This document shows, in pieces, positions 7,521-16,026 of a DNA stretch of 27,286 nucleotides. The notes below the pieces were generated by a model, which was given only the letters and a program-made list of their open reading frames with translations, searched no databases and had not been told where the DNA came from. Each line of letters opens with the position of its first letter. Position 1 is the first letter of the stretch. This DNA comes from DATFKA01 sp042095835 (GTDB lineage: Bacteria; Bacteroidota; Bacteroidia; Chitinophagales; Saprospiraceae), in assembly GCA_042095835.1 (NCBI GenBank), contig JBELML010000083.1, positions 1 to 27,286 of the forward strand, given 5' to 3'. A program made the translations under genes and the position numbers.

Positions 7521-9479
7521 CTAGCCAGCTAAATCACATATCGAATCTGGTAAATCTAGGCCACTAAATTCAAAGCTTAAAACTCCCGTGCTGAAGTCTA
7601 AGGTAAGGACGTATTCTTTATAAGTATAAGTGGCTATACCTGTAGGAACAACAACATCTTCATAAATTTGAACCTCATTTCCTAGTTGAACTTTAAAGTC
7701 ATACATTTTGCCTTTGCTTATCGGTAAGGCACCTTGCAAAATACCATCATCGATCATGCCCAACATAGAGAATGCACCTTCTTGATCACAAGCAAGTCGA
7801 TAAAAAATAGGCAAAGTAGGGCGAACGATGAAATTGCCGCTAGTATCTGGACATTCTCCTTGAATATTTATGTCGACTTCAGCAGGTTCATCCGGTACTG
7901 GATTAGACACACCAATTGCTACGCCAAAGGGAATATCACAGAGCGTAAGATTTCTGGCAATCGTACGAACTGCGCATTCATCGTTATAAGAGAAGGAGAA
8001 GGTCCCCGCATCATACAACCAGCTATTTAGAGCACCTGTTGGAATGGGTAGGCTGATGGTGTTTTCTCCAGCTTCCAAGTTGATTTGTCTTGAGCCTTCA
8101 AAATTGCCATAGGCATATCTAAGGGTTCCCGTTCCTGCGTTTTGGGCAGTCAAATTAACGTTTAAATAATCTTTGGTCTGATCATTACAAATGCTAGGAG
8201 AATCTTGCACCAAAATTTCTACTACATCATCAAAAGTAAGGGTATCGAAGACAACAGGATCCAAGGACTTAAAATAATCCAAGGCAGCCATTTCGGCCTC
8301 TGCTACGATTCCTCCTAAGCTAAATCCATTTCCAGACATACAACCGGAATAGATTTGATAAAACCTAAATTCTGGTCGAGTCGTGTACTCATAATTTACC
8401 CGGATGCCGTTTTGCATATAAGAACCTCGTAAGGTATCTGGTGTATTTCCGATCAGTCGTACAAATAAATGGCATTCTTCCGTCATATCTTCCATAGCAG
8501 AGCGATTCGCCCAGGCTACTGCCCAAAGGGTAAAATGTCTTGCTAGTAAACTGGCGACCAATTGTCCGTTTTCTACTTTAACAATACTAAAACCATCGGC
8601 ACGCCAAGCTTGCTCTGCTTCATCATAATAGAAAGCAGGAATGACATCACCTGCCTGAATGGTTCTTTTTTCTAAAGGATTAAACAGATTCTGATCAAGA
8701 GGTAAGGTTATTTCAGCAGGGAAGCTGAGGTTTTCTATGGTTTGCCCGCCACTTGTCAAGTTGACATCAATCATCGCAGCAGGATTGAGTAGTATACCTA
8801 CTTTTTCTCCTGTTGGGTTGATATAGGAACTGTTATTCAGAATATCTTGGAATAATCGCTTATTGTCATCCGTTCCTTCATAGAGGGTAGCTTGAGCGCT
8901 AATAAAACCTCTAACTACATTCCCACTAGAAGTTATGAAATCCGTATTGCCATCAAAGACAATCGTAGAGGCACCATTGATATCGATTTCTATTTTCTGA
9001 ACACTAGGAAGGAACTGTTCCGACTCGCGATCAATACCCTCTGCATTAGCAATGGGTTTTAACTCTACTACAAAATTTTGTGTAGTAGAATCCAGCATAA
9101 GGTATTGCTCTTTCGGGTAGTAGCCGGCGGCACTAAATCTTAAGGTCATACGCTCATCGCCACTGGAGGCTGCCTTTTCAGATTTTCTAACGCCAAGTAA
9201 TAATAGCCCATCAATAGGGCTAAGGTCTTTTTTACCGGCTAGTGTATACACTTCAGTATAGTCGGATTGCACCAGCTCTACAATTACATTTTCCGGACTG
9301 GTTTGATCCATTTCATCGACTACTTGTAGACTAGCAATATTATACAGTAGATCAGTTGATATTTCAAAGATTAAATCTTCTTCAAGCGTATCTGCCAAAT
9401 TGGTGAAATCGCTGATACAACTATTCAGCATGATCAGGGCAGTACCAAGCAATAATGTGCAATATTTTAAAGAATTCAT
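7521..9479 (-). CDS. Large lipoprotein of unknown function
   Basis: The 652-residue protein starts at the ATG 9477-9479. A TTG three codons further upstream is possible but less likely. The signal MNSLKYCTLLLGTALIMLNSC carries a lipobox at Cys21, so it is a predicted lipoprotein. The mature part looks like beta-rich modules: an early stretch resembling a carboxypeptidase-regulatory-like fold (TLRFSAAGYYPKEQYLML, then VELKPI), a middle segment with HFTLWAVAWANRS, and a C-terminal half with several cysteines (DECAVRTI, TLCDIPFG, GECPDTSG, RLACDQEG) that may form disulfides. I recognise no family. It follows a predicted outer-membrane barrel gene by 28 bases on the same strand and ends at a terminator, so the two are probably a transcriptional pair acting at the outer membrane. 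That link is inferred from context. Confidence 0.85.
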   Translation of the reverse strand: MNSLKYCTLLLGTALIMLNSCISDFTNLADTLEEDLIFEISTDLLYNIASLQVVDEMDQTSPENVIVELVQSDYTEVYTLAGKKDLSPIDGLLLLGVRKSEKAASSGDERMTLRFSAAGYYPKEQYLMLDSTTQNFVVELKPIANAEGIDRESEQFLPSVQKIEIDINGASTIVFDGNTDFITSSGNVVRGFISAQATLYEGTDDNKRLFQDILNNSSYINPTGEKVGILLNPAAMIDVNLTSGGQTIENLSFPAEITLPLDQNLFNPLEKRTIQAGDVIPAFYYDEAEQAWRADGFSIVKVENGQLVASLLARHFTLWAVAWANRSAMEDMTEECHLFVRLIGNTPDTLRGSYMQNGIRVNYEYTTRPEFRFYQIYSGCMSGNGFSLGGIVAEAEMAALDYFKSLDPVVFDTLTFDDVVEILVQDSPSICNDQTKDYLNVNLTAQNAGTGTLRYAYGNFEGSRQINLEAGENTISLPIPTGALNSWLYDAGTFSFSYNDECAVRTIARNLTLCDIPFGVAIGVSNPVPDEPAEVDINIQGECPDTSGNFIVRPTLPIFYRLACDQEGAFSMLGMIDDGILQGALPISKGKMYDFKVQLGNEVQIYEDVVVPTGIATYTYKEYVLTLDFSTGVLSFEFSGLDLPDSICDLAG

Positions 9480-9507
9480 CTTGTTCAATTTGATATGAAT
9501 ATTAGGT

Positions 9508-10344
9508 TTAATTTATTCTTACGGCTAGTCGGAAGGACAGTACTGGCCACCAGCGGACAAAACTGATCGCATCTTCCAGGACTTGCTCGTTATTTACATT
9601 GTTTCTCAGTAGGCTAGTGGCCTCCAAGTCTACTTGTGGTCTACCTTTATAATAGGTACCTAAATCAAGTCCTATGCCCACTCTTTTTTGAGGAACAGCA
9701 CGTCCAAAACCTAGACCAAAGTAGGGAGCTAGTTTAGAGCCCATCTGGATGGTGCCTTTGATAAATCCAACCTCTTCTGGGCTGACTTCGATATCCTCAA
9801 TCATGATAGAATCTGCTAGGATGCCTTCACCTGAAATAGTATTGTTAAGGTAGAATCCTAATCCTGCCACTAGGCGAAATTTCCCTTTTTTACCAGGACT
9901 GTATTCTCCTAAGAGCATGATATTGTTTTGATCAAAATTGGCATTAAAGAGTAATTCTTCGTCACCAGCATCAATCTTTGTTTCTTTCAAAGTATAGGAG
10001 AGATAATTGAATCCAGCACGTACGCCAAATCGATTGTTGAATTGATAGGCAACATCAAGGGCACCTAAGTTTTGGGTGCCAGCAGACAAGCCAATGGCTA
10101 TCCCGGGATAATTACTCATCATCGGATTAATATCTATTGCTGCGCCGGCAGTATCCAAACTTGCTTCAACTTTGGGCATGACCTTTTTGGCACCTGTTTT
10201 TCGATGAAAGAAGTCGGGCTGGCTGCCAGCTTGACTATAGGTCATAGCTGGTAAAGAAAGAAAAAGTAATAGTCCAGCTAAATGACCAATCCTCCAAGTG
10301 GTTGATCTGGGTCTTCGGCTGGTTTTAGGATGCTTCTGTCTCAT
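9508..10344 (-). CDS. Predicted outer-membrane beta-barrel protein
   Basis: This 278-residue protein has an unusually long, basic N-terminus (RQKHPKTSRRPRSTTWR) before the hydrophobic signal core GLLLFLSLPAMTYSQ. The mature protein shows the alternating polar/apolar strands and aromatic girdle residues of Bacteroidota outer-membrane barrels, for example VRAGFNYLSYTL, GKFRLVAGLGFYLNN, APYFGLGFGRAVPQKRVG, GIGLDLGTYYKGRPQVDLEA and a final strand WWPVLSFRLAVRIN. The predicted size suits a barrel of roughly 8-12 strands. No specific family is recognised and the function is unknown. An internal start closer to the hydrophobic core would give a more normal signal peptide, but no alternative start was preferred. 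Gene order (barrel, then lipoprotein 28 bases later) suggests the two work at the same membrane. Confidence 0.82.
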   Translation of the reverse strand: MRQKHPKTSRRPRSTTWRIGHLAGLLLFLSLPAMTYSQAGSQPDFFHRKTGAKKVMPKVEASLDTAGAAIDINPMMSNYPGIAIGLSAGTQNLGALDVAYQFNNRFGVRAGFNYLSYTLKETKIDAGDEELLFNANFDQNNIMLLGEYSPGKKGKFRLVAGLGFYLNNTISGEGILADSIMIEDIEVSPEEVGFIKGTIQMGSKLAPYFGLGFGRAVPQKRVGIGLDLGTYYKGRPQVDLEATSLLRNNVNNEQVLEDAISFVRWWPVLSFRLAVRIN

Positions 10345-10498
10345 AGTGTTAATCGGTTAACAGGGGGCGAATTACGACACTATGCTTAAAGGGATACTTT
10401 AAGTTGTTGGTATCAATAAATCACCTATGTGAATGAATTAATGAAATCAATTACCAAGATGCTGGTAAGTAGATAGGATGGATGTTTATAAAGTGTTT

Positions 10499-10539
10499 TC
10501 TCTCAGAAGCTATTGGTGAGAGATTATTATTGCAATAAT
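10499..10539. promoter_or_regulatory. Dyad symmetries between the dehydrogenase and barrel genes
   Basis: Two symmetries lie side by side in the 236-base gap 10345-10580. TCTCTCA (10499-10505) pairs with TGAGAGA (10517-10523) over an 11-base loop, and ATTATTGCAATAAT (10526-10539) is a perfect 14-bp palindrome. Neither is followed by a T-run on the minus strand, so they do not look like a normal terminator for the dehydrogenase. An operator for the barrel-lipoprotein unit is possible. The rest of the gap shows no gene and no good TAnnTTTG promoter. Confidence 0.3.
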
Positions 10540-10580
10540 CCCTCATTTAAAGTGGCAATATACAATTATTTGGTAAAAAA

Positions 10581-11468
10581 TTATTTAAAACCAGGCGCAA
10601 CTTTTAATTCCTTACTACCTTTTGTGTAAACATAGAAACCTTCCCCTGATTTTCTGCCTAATTTCCCTGCCTCAACCATATTGACGAGTAAAGGGCAAGG
10701 AGCATATTTGGGATTACCAAAACCATGAAATAGTACCTGCATAATAGATAGACAGACATCCAGACCAATAAAATCTGCTAACTGTAGGGGACCCATTGGG
10801 TGTGCCATACCTAGTTTCATAACGGTATCGATTTCTTCCACGCCTGCGACACCCTCAAATAAACTATATATCGCTTCGTTAATCATAGGCATTAAAATAC
10901 GGTTGGCCACAAAACCTGGATAATCATTCACTTCGACAGGAATCTTGTTCAACTTTTTAGAAAGTTCCATTATGGCATGAGCCACTTGATCACTAGTGGC
11001 ATACCCTCGAATCACTTCCACTAACTTCATAATAGGTACCGGATTCATGAAATGCATCCCGATTACCTGGCCTGGGCGCTGAGTAGCCGCAGCGATCTTG
11101 GTGATGGATATAGAGGAGGTATTGCTTGCCAGTAGGCAATCTTGTGGACTGTGCTGATCCAGCGTTTTGAAGATGCTCAGCTTTAGGTCTATATTTTCGG
11201 TTGCGGCCTCTACTACCAAATCTGAATCACTGACGCCTTTTTCAATCGAACTAGTGGTAGTGATATTTTGTAGGGTTTGCGCTTTTTTACTTTCGGAGAT
11301 CTTTCCCTTGGTCACCATTCTCGATAAATTCTTATCTATTGTCGCCAAACCTTTTTGTAGAGCTTCCTCTGAAATATCGATTAGTTGAACTTGAAATTGG
11401 TGTTGAGCAAAGGTATGTGCGATACCATTTCCCATAGTTCCTGCTCCGATCACGGCTATTTTTTGCAT
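10581..11468 (-). CDS. 3-hydroxybutyryl-CoA dehydrogenase (3-hydroxyacyl-CoA dehydrogenase family)
   Basis: The 295-residue protein is full length for single-domain-pair 3-hydroxybutyryl-CoA dehydrogenases of about 280-300 residues. The N-terminal Rossmann fold shows the NAD-binding VIGAGTMGNGIAH (residues 6-18) and an acidic residue at the end of strand 2 (LIDIS). The family motif HFMNPVPIMKLVEVI contains the likely catalytic His139. DYPGFVANRILMPMINEA supplies the conserved Asn, and GRKSGEGFYVY closes the C-terminal helical domain. It interconverts 3-hydroxyacyl-CoA and 3-oxoacyl-CoA with NAD(P) in beta-oxidation or butyrate-type metabolism in the cytoplasm. It stands alone between a non-coding gap and a divergently transcribed gene 55 bases away. 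A weak -7-like TTTATTTG lies at 11505-11512 (minus strand). Substrate chain length is not deducible. Confidence 0.95.
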   Translation of the reverse strand: MQKIAVIGAGTMGNGIAHTFAQHQFQVQLIDISEEALQKGLATIDKNLSRMVTKGKISESKKAQTLQNITTTSSIEKGVSDSDLVVEAATENIDLKLSIFKTLDQHSPQDCLLASNTSSISITKIAAATQRPGQVIGMHFMNPVPIMKLVEVIRGYATSDQVAHAIMELSKKLNKIPVEVNDYPGFVANRILMPMINEAIYSLFEGVAGVEEIDTVMKLGMAHPMGPLQLADFIGLDVCLSIMQVLFHGFGNPKYAPCPLLVNMVEAGKLGRKSGEGFYVYTKGSKELKVAPGFK

Positions 11469-11523
11469 CGTTATTTTGTGTTAGGGTATAAAACTAGTAT
11501 CCTGCAAATAAAATCCAGCAATC

Positions 11524-12438
11524 TTGAGAAAAGTTTTTATCCTTTCTTTTTTATTTTTTCAACTTTCAAGTGCTATTGGCTTTGGGCAAAGCAATTATGA
11601 AGGCATTGCTGCTTCGGTTCAGTTAGACTCTTTTATGATCACCGCCGAGAAGCAAGGGTTTAAGGTAGAAGAGTTTATTGAAATCGTACAAAAGGATTCT
11701 TCGTTTAGGCAGGCATTTGAGAATATTCGCCTATTCGAACATCAAATTAGTAGTAAAATGGTCTTTTATAAGGGTGAAAGGAAAGAAAAAGCTACTTTTT
11801 ATCAGCAAATGAGACAAAAAATGATCAATAATTGTCGCTATAATCTTATCGATGAAAAAAGGGCTAGTGGTGATTTTTATAAAAAGGATGGTTCCTATCG
11901 ATACCTTACTGCCGAGATGTATGATCGAGTGTTTTTCACTAAAGATACCATCTGCCCAAGTCAAGCAGCCGAAGTACCCGCTAAAGGAATGCAGAAATAT
12001 TATAATGAATTAAAGCAATTCATTTTCCAACCAGGCGAACAGGTCGATGTACCTTTAGTCAGTAAAAAGACCGCCCTTTTTGAAACACATCTTCAGAAAT
12101 ACTATGAGTATACAATCACTCAAGATCAATATAAAGGTGTCAAAAATGCTTATGCTTTCACGATAACTATAAAACCTGAATATGCAGGTAAGAAAACAAA
12201 CAAGACCCTCATTAAGTATCTGAAAACCTATTTTGAGCCCGAATCTTTCCAGGTGCTAGGCCGTGTCTACGATATCGTATATAAAGGCTTGGCCAGCTGT
12301 GACGTACACATGGAAGTAGATTTAACGCAAATCGAAGGAATCTATTTGTTACAAAACATAAGCTATGAAGGCACCTGGAATATTCCTGGTAAGAAACGGG
12401 AAACAGGCACCTTCACAGCTCGCTTAGATTTTAATTGA
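11524..12438 (+). CDS. Secreted protein of unknown function, TTG start
   Basis: This 304-residue protein begins with a clear Sec signal peptide (MRKVFILSFLFFQLSSAIGFGQ) cleaved near residue 22. The start codon is TTG at 11524-11526: an in-frame stop lies a few codons upstream, and the next internal ATG would discard the signal peptide. The mature protein is mixed alpha/beta, Lys- and Tyr-rich, with an N-terminal helix-rich half (FRQAFENIRLFEHQISSKMV) and a C-terminal beta-like half (AYAFTITIKPEYAGKKTNKT, ASCDVHMEVDLTQIEGIYLL, then YEGTWNIPGKKRETGTFTARL). No family or catalytic motif is recognised. Its stop codon overlaps, tail to tail, the last 8 bases of the minus-strand DUF1501 gene. It is transcribed divergently from the dehydrogenase gene. 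Confidence 0.85.
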   Translation: MRKVFILSFLFFQLSSAIGFGQSNYEGIAASVQLDSFMITAEKQGFKVEEFIEIVQKDSSFRQAFENIRLFEHQISSKMVFYKGERKEKATFYQQMRQKMINNCRYNLIDEKRASGDFYKKDGSYRYLTAEMYDRVFFTKDTICPSQAAEVPAKGMQKYYNELKQFIFQPGEQVDVPLVSKKTALFETHLQKYYEYTITQDQYKGVKNAYAFTITIKPEYAGKKTNKTLIKYLKTYFEPESFQVLGRVYDIVYKGLASCDVHMEVDLTQIEGIYLLQNISYEGTWNIPGKKRETGTFTARLDFN

Positions 12439-13990
12439 CCAAGATCAGCCGTTTTGTCCTTTGACTTGGCCCCTCTTGTAGACGGTAATAGTAATTGCCA
12501 GCAGGCCAGCGCTGAGCGCTCCAATTGATTTGGTGATCACCTTTAGGCAAGGTCTTATTTATCAAGACTTCTAATTCACTACCCATAGCATTGAAAATAC
12601 TCAATCGAATATGTCCACCACGACTACTGAACTGGATAGTCGTTTGGCCACGCAAGGGATTAGGAAAAGCGGTCAGTTGAACTTCTTCCAGAATAGGATC
12701 ATCCGTTGACGTTGCCAAGCTACAATTCTGGATGATTGGTAGTCGCTGATAGTCAGCGTGTAGTAGCGATTGAATACTCGATTCACTCAGTTCAAACCAA
12801 TCTTGCAGAACAGACCCATACACATCTCGGAAATCATACTGCATGGGTACGCCTTCTTGTACCTGCACATCAGGAGTGATCTCGGGATTGTCGCCAAGTA
12901 TGGTGCTATTGGCACAAGATCCAAAAATAAACAGTGGTGCAGCAGTACCATGATCCGTTCCTAAACTAAAGTTGGAACGGATTTGTCGGCCAAATTCAGA
13001 AAAGGTGATCCCCAGCACGCGTTCCTCAATGCCTAAGGCTTGCAAATCTGCTTGGAAGGCAGCCATTGATTCAGAAAGGTTCAATAGGAGAGATGCATGG
13101 TCTCCCACGGTCGTATCTCCATCTTCTACTTGATTGGCATGGGTATCAAAACCACCAATACTTGCGATATATACCTTGGTCTTCAAACCACCAGAGACTA
13201 GAAGTGCGATGTTTTTTAATTGTTCCGCTAGGCTGCTTTGTGGGTATTCCACCATATTGTTCCCTTTTTCAGCAGCAGTGGTAATGTTGGCGGCGTACTG
13301 GTTAGACTGGGCAATAGTAGTTTTGAGAAAATCCAATTCTTTTCCATAAGGCGTGTCCGTATTGGCCGTACCTCCACTTTCTGCCAATGGACTCAAAGAA
13401 AATGGATCGTTTAAGGTCATACTGAAGTTGGCCCCAACTCCTTGGCAAGTTTCTGAGACCACACTACCAAGAGTGATCGCAAATGGATCGGCATAAGTAT
13501 CATTGGGATACCCTTCTGGGAAAGCAGGGTGATCATTTTCAAAATACCGACCTAGCCAACCCGTTGTCCAGGATTGGTCCGCAGGTGATCCTGATTGCCA
13601 GATATCCATTGATCTGAAATGGGAGCGATTTTGATTGGGATAGCCCACACTTTGTACCATTCCTAGCTTTCCATCCTCGTAGAGGGATTTCATGCTGCCC
13701 ATATTGGGATGGAATGCGATTTTATCGGTCACTGTCAGTAGACTAGATTCCGGTAAAATGACATTCGAGCGTAGATTGACTAAAGTATCGTATTGATCAA
13801 GTGGCACTAAGGTGTTGAGACCGTCGTTACCACCATTTAATTGTATGAGAACGAGCACCTTGTCATTGTCAGGATTCATCTCACTGAACAGACTTGGTTG
13901 ATTGATAGCAGATAGACGCATGCCGTTGAATAGCAATGGTAAGGTCATGGCAGTACCTGCTGATTTGATAAAATTTCTTCTTTGCATCAT
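12431..13990 (-). CDS. DUF1501 protein with Tat-type signal and T9SS type A sorting domain
   Basis: The 519-residue protein opens with a twin-arginine signal (MQRRNFIKSAGTAM, then a hydrophobic stretch). The DUF1501 body follows: VLVLIQLNGGNDGLNTLVPL near residue 50, HPNMGSMKSLYEDGKLG, VGYPNQNRSHFRSMDIWQSG, IGGFDTHANQ, and ITFSEFGRQIRSNFSLGTDH. The last 80 or so residues form a T9SS C-terminal sorting domain (AFPNPLRGQTTIQFSS, LSIFNAMGSE, AGNYYYRLQEG, KRLILVN). It is therefore probably moved through the outer membrane by the type IX system. A Tat signal combined with a T9SS tail is unusual. It lies 43 bases downstream of a DUF1800 gene, the usual partner of this DUF1501 subgroup. Function is unknown. 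Either of two adjacent ATGs can be the start. Confidence 0.93.
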   Translation of the reverse strand: MMQRRNFIKSAGTAMTLPLLFNGMRLSAINQPSLFSEMNPDNDKVLVLIQLNGGNDGLNTLVPLDQYDTLVNLRSNVILPESSLLTVTDKIAFHPNMGSMKSLYEDGKLGMVQSVGYPNQNRSHFRSMDIWQSGSPADQSWTTGWLGRYFENDHPAFPEGYPNDTYADPFAITLGSVVSETCQGVGANFSMTLNDPFSLSPLAESGGTANTDTPYGKELDFLKTTIAQSNQYAANITTAAEKGNNMVEYPQSSLAEQLKNIALLVSGGLKTKVYIASIGGFDTHANQVEDGDTTVGDHASLLLNLSESMAAFQADLQALGIEERVLGITFSEFGRQIRSNFSLGTDHGTAAPLFIFGSCANSTILGDNPEITPDVQVQEGVPMQYDFRDVYGSVLQDWFELSESSIQSLLHADYQRLPIIQNCSLATSTDDPILEEVQLTAFPNPLRGQTTIQFSSRGGHIRLSIFNAMGSELEVLINKTLPKGDHQINWSAQRWPAGNYYYRLQEGPSQRTKRLILVN

Positions 13991-14033
13991 TATTATATTG
14001 ACAACCCAGCGGGTTGAGCTTTTAGAAATAGGT

Positions 14034-15692
14034 TTAACTCAAATAGAACTCAGGCATAGTGAGCATGGTCCTCAGCAGTGTTCTTAGCTTGACTTCTACG
14101 GAGATTCTGATTTCTTCATCATTGGGATTTTCTAAATACTTGTTGTACTCCAAGGTCCATTCAAAGTCAGGCAAACCTGGAATGAGCACCTCCTTGAGGT
14201 TGCTGAGTTGCTCCTCATTAATGCCTAATGGAAAATAGAGATCGGCTAATTCGGTAATCAGTACATTAGGATCGATGGGATTGCTGAGAGCGGCCACAAT
14301 TTCGAATATATCAATCACCATTTGTTCTCCATTTCTAGCTCTGAGTCCAACTGTAGAGAAAACGTCCGTTAAAAGCATCCGAGGACGCAGGGTAGAGGAG
14401 TTGATCCAGATTCTATAAAACCCTGGTTCCTGATAATAGGCTTTCCAACCTGCTACGGAAGGTGGATTGAAATAGTTCATATCCATCGTGCCTATGAAGG
14501 AGTAAAGGGTAAGGTAAAATGGATATTGCTGTAGTACCGTACCTGGTATCGTCACTTGATTTTGTCTAAACAAACCAATGCTGAAGTCCATGGGGTTTTT
14601 TATCATTGGTCCCATATTCAATGCATCGTAGAAATGTTGACTACTCAAAAGTGCTTGCAAGACAGGCGCGATATTATAATCATTCTCTATAAGCATCTGA
14701 GCCATTGGCTCGATAATATTGGCCTCTACGGTCTCATCAATATGATAATAGACAAACCATCTATACAATTTCCGGCTTATAAAGCGAGCGACTTCTGCTT
14801 GCTGAAAGATGAGGTCTACCATATTCTTATACTCGTCTTCACCGGCGTTGGAGATTACGGAATTATTGAATCGATGAGATAAAGTTTTATCACCGGTATC
14901 GTGCCTCAATGTTCTAAAAAAGGAGCGGACTTCTGAGTTTTCATTAGGGCTGAGGTATCCCAAATCGCGCCAGCCAGTCAGGGCTCGGGACACCTCTCTT
15001 ACGTCTTGCTCCGTATAGTTGGTATAGTCACCAGGGCCAACCTGAGGGCCTTTACCAATGGTGTATAATTCTAATAATTCTCTTCCGAAGTTTTCATTTG
15101 GAGATTCAACGGTATTTTGATTGCCATTCAAAAAGCGCAACATCGCTGGCTCGATAATGATATCTTTAATGAGTTGTCGAAAATTTCCAGTAGAATAAGT
15201 CCTCAGTAAAGTGATGTATTGGTATACAAACTTAGGATCGTTTACATTGGCAATAGAAAAATGATTATGCCAAAACAAGGTCATTTTTTCTCGAATTGAA
15301 GGCACTTCTTCCATTAAAACTTTGATCTGCCAGGCGGCAAAACTTCGGTTTCGATAACCCACAACTTCTCCTCTTGCTATATAAGCAGCATTGACCCAAG
15401 TTTCTCCAATGGCTACATTAGGATCCTCTGCATAGTCATAATTTATGGGCGGATCCGGAAGCTCTTTTGATCCAAACAAAGCAGCAATTGTGGCGTTTAA
15501 ACCGGCTGCTATAGACTCTTGAATAACATCATTGGGAACACCAAAAGTGCTTCGTCTTAAAAGATGAGAGGCCTGGGCGTAGGTCCAATCTCCAGCATAC
15601 ACTTCCAGACCTGATTGAATGGTCTCAATGGGTGCTTGCAAAGTGCTAGTAGATTGGCCGAACAGGCTGGCAAGTGTTTGTCTTCTGTTCAT
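14034..15692 (-). CDS. DUF1800 family protein
   Basis: The protein is 552 residues from the ATG at 15690-15692. An in-frame TTG eight codons upstream is less likely. It begins MNRRQTLASLFG, a twin-arginine-like start, but no long hydrophobic core follows, so export is uncertain. DUF1800 features are clear: ASHLLRRSTFGVPNDVI near residue 55, IREKMTLFWHNHFSIANV, NENFGRELLELYTIGKG, ALTGWRDLGY, FISRKLYRWFVYYHID and PPSVAGWKAYYQEPGFY. The family is widely found immediately upstream of DUF1501 genes in many phyla, as here. A conserved joint role at the cell surface is assumed, but no reaction is known. The next 310 bases upstream hold no gene. Confidence 0.93.
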   Translation of the reverse strand: MNRRQTLASLFGQSTSTLQAPIETIQSGLEVYAGDWTYAQASHLLRRSTFGVPNDVIQESIAAGLNATIAALFGSKELPDPPINYDYAEDPNVAIGETWVNAAYIARGEVVGYRNRSFAAWQIKVLMEEVPSIREKMTLFWHNHFSIANVNDPKFVYQYITLLRTYSTGNFRQLIKDIIIEPAMLRFLNGNQNTVESPNENFGRELLELYTIGKGPQVGPGDYTNYTEQDVREVSRALTGWRDLGYLSPNENSEVRSFFRTLRHDTGDKTLSHRFNNSVISNAGEDEYKNMVDLIFQQAEVARFISRKLYRWFVYYHIDETVEANIIEPMAQMLIENDYNIAPVLQALLSSQHFYDALNMGPMIKNPMDFSIGLFRQNQVTIPGTVLQQYPFYLTLYSFIGTMDMNYFNPPSVAGWKAYYQEPGFYRIWINSSTLRPRMLLTDVFSTVGLRARNGEQMVIDIFEIVAALSNPIDPNVLITELADLYFPLGINEEQLSNLKEVLIPGLPDFEWTLEYNKYLENPNDEEIRISVEVKLRTLLRTMLTMPEFYLS

Positions 15693-15716
15693 AAAGTTTG
15701 TTTTTAGTGTTGGCAA

Positions 15717-16026
15717 CGGTCCTTTGACTGCGGAGTCGCTTAAAGGTTTAATGGAGTGGCTATTCTATTTTTAAATCTAAATATAAGGTTCCAGAAGTTG
15801 AAAAAAATTTACAGTAAATTGCGGGTATTTCAGCACTAAAAGGCTAGCATTTATTGGAATAAAATTAAGGACTCCACGTTAAGTAAACAGGAAAATTTTT
15901 TAAAATATTCTAAACGAAGCGTTAAGACCGAAAAGAAACGATTAGAAATGTATTAGTCTTGTTATTTTTGCTGCGTTTTACTGGTATGACTACACATATG
16001 ATTAGCTAATACAAAATTATAAACCT
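15717..16026. other. Gene-free divergent intergenic region
   Basis: This AT-rich gap separates the divergent DUF1800 and lipoprotein genes. Apart from the -7 element at 15963-15970 no gene, RNA, repeat or strong hairpin was seen. No TAnnTTTG element for the minus-strand DUF1800 gene was found. Confidence 0.5.
15963..15970 (+). promoter_or_regulatory. Candidate Bacteroidota -7 element for the small lipoprotein
   Basis: TATTTTTG fits TAnnTTTG exactly and is followed by CTGC, as in other promoters of this window (TTTGCnGC). No good TTG lies at the -33 position; only a TTAG at 15942-15945 is near. It lies 56 bases before the ATG at 16027. Confidence 0.45.

Noticed and set aside
7734..8030. 98-codon plus-strand reading frame
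   Set aside because: It is antisense to the large lipoprotein gene. There is no recognisable signal or motif.
14556..14882. 108-codon plus-strand reading frame
   Set aside because: It lies wholly inside the well-supported DUF1800 gene on the other strand and has no domain or start signal.
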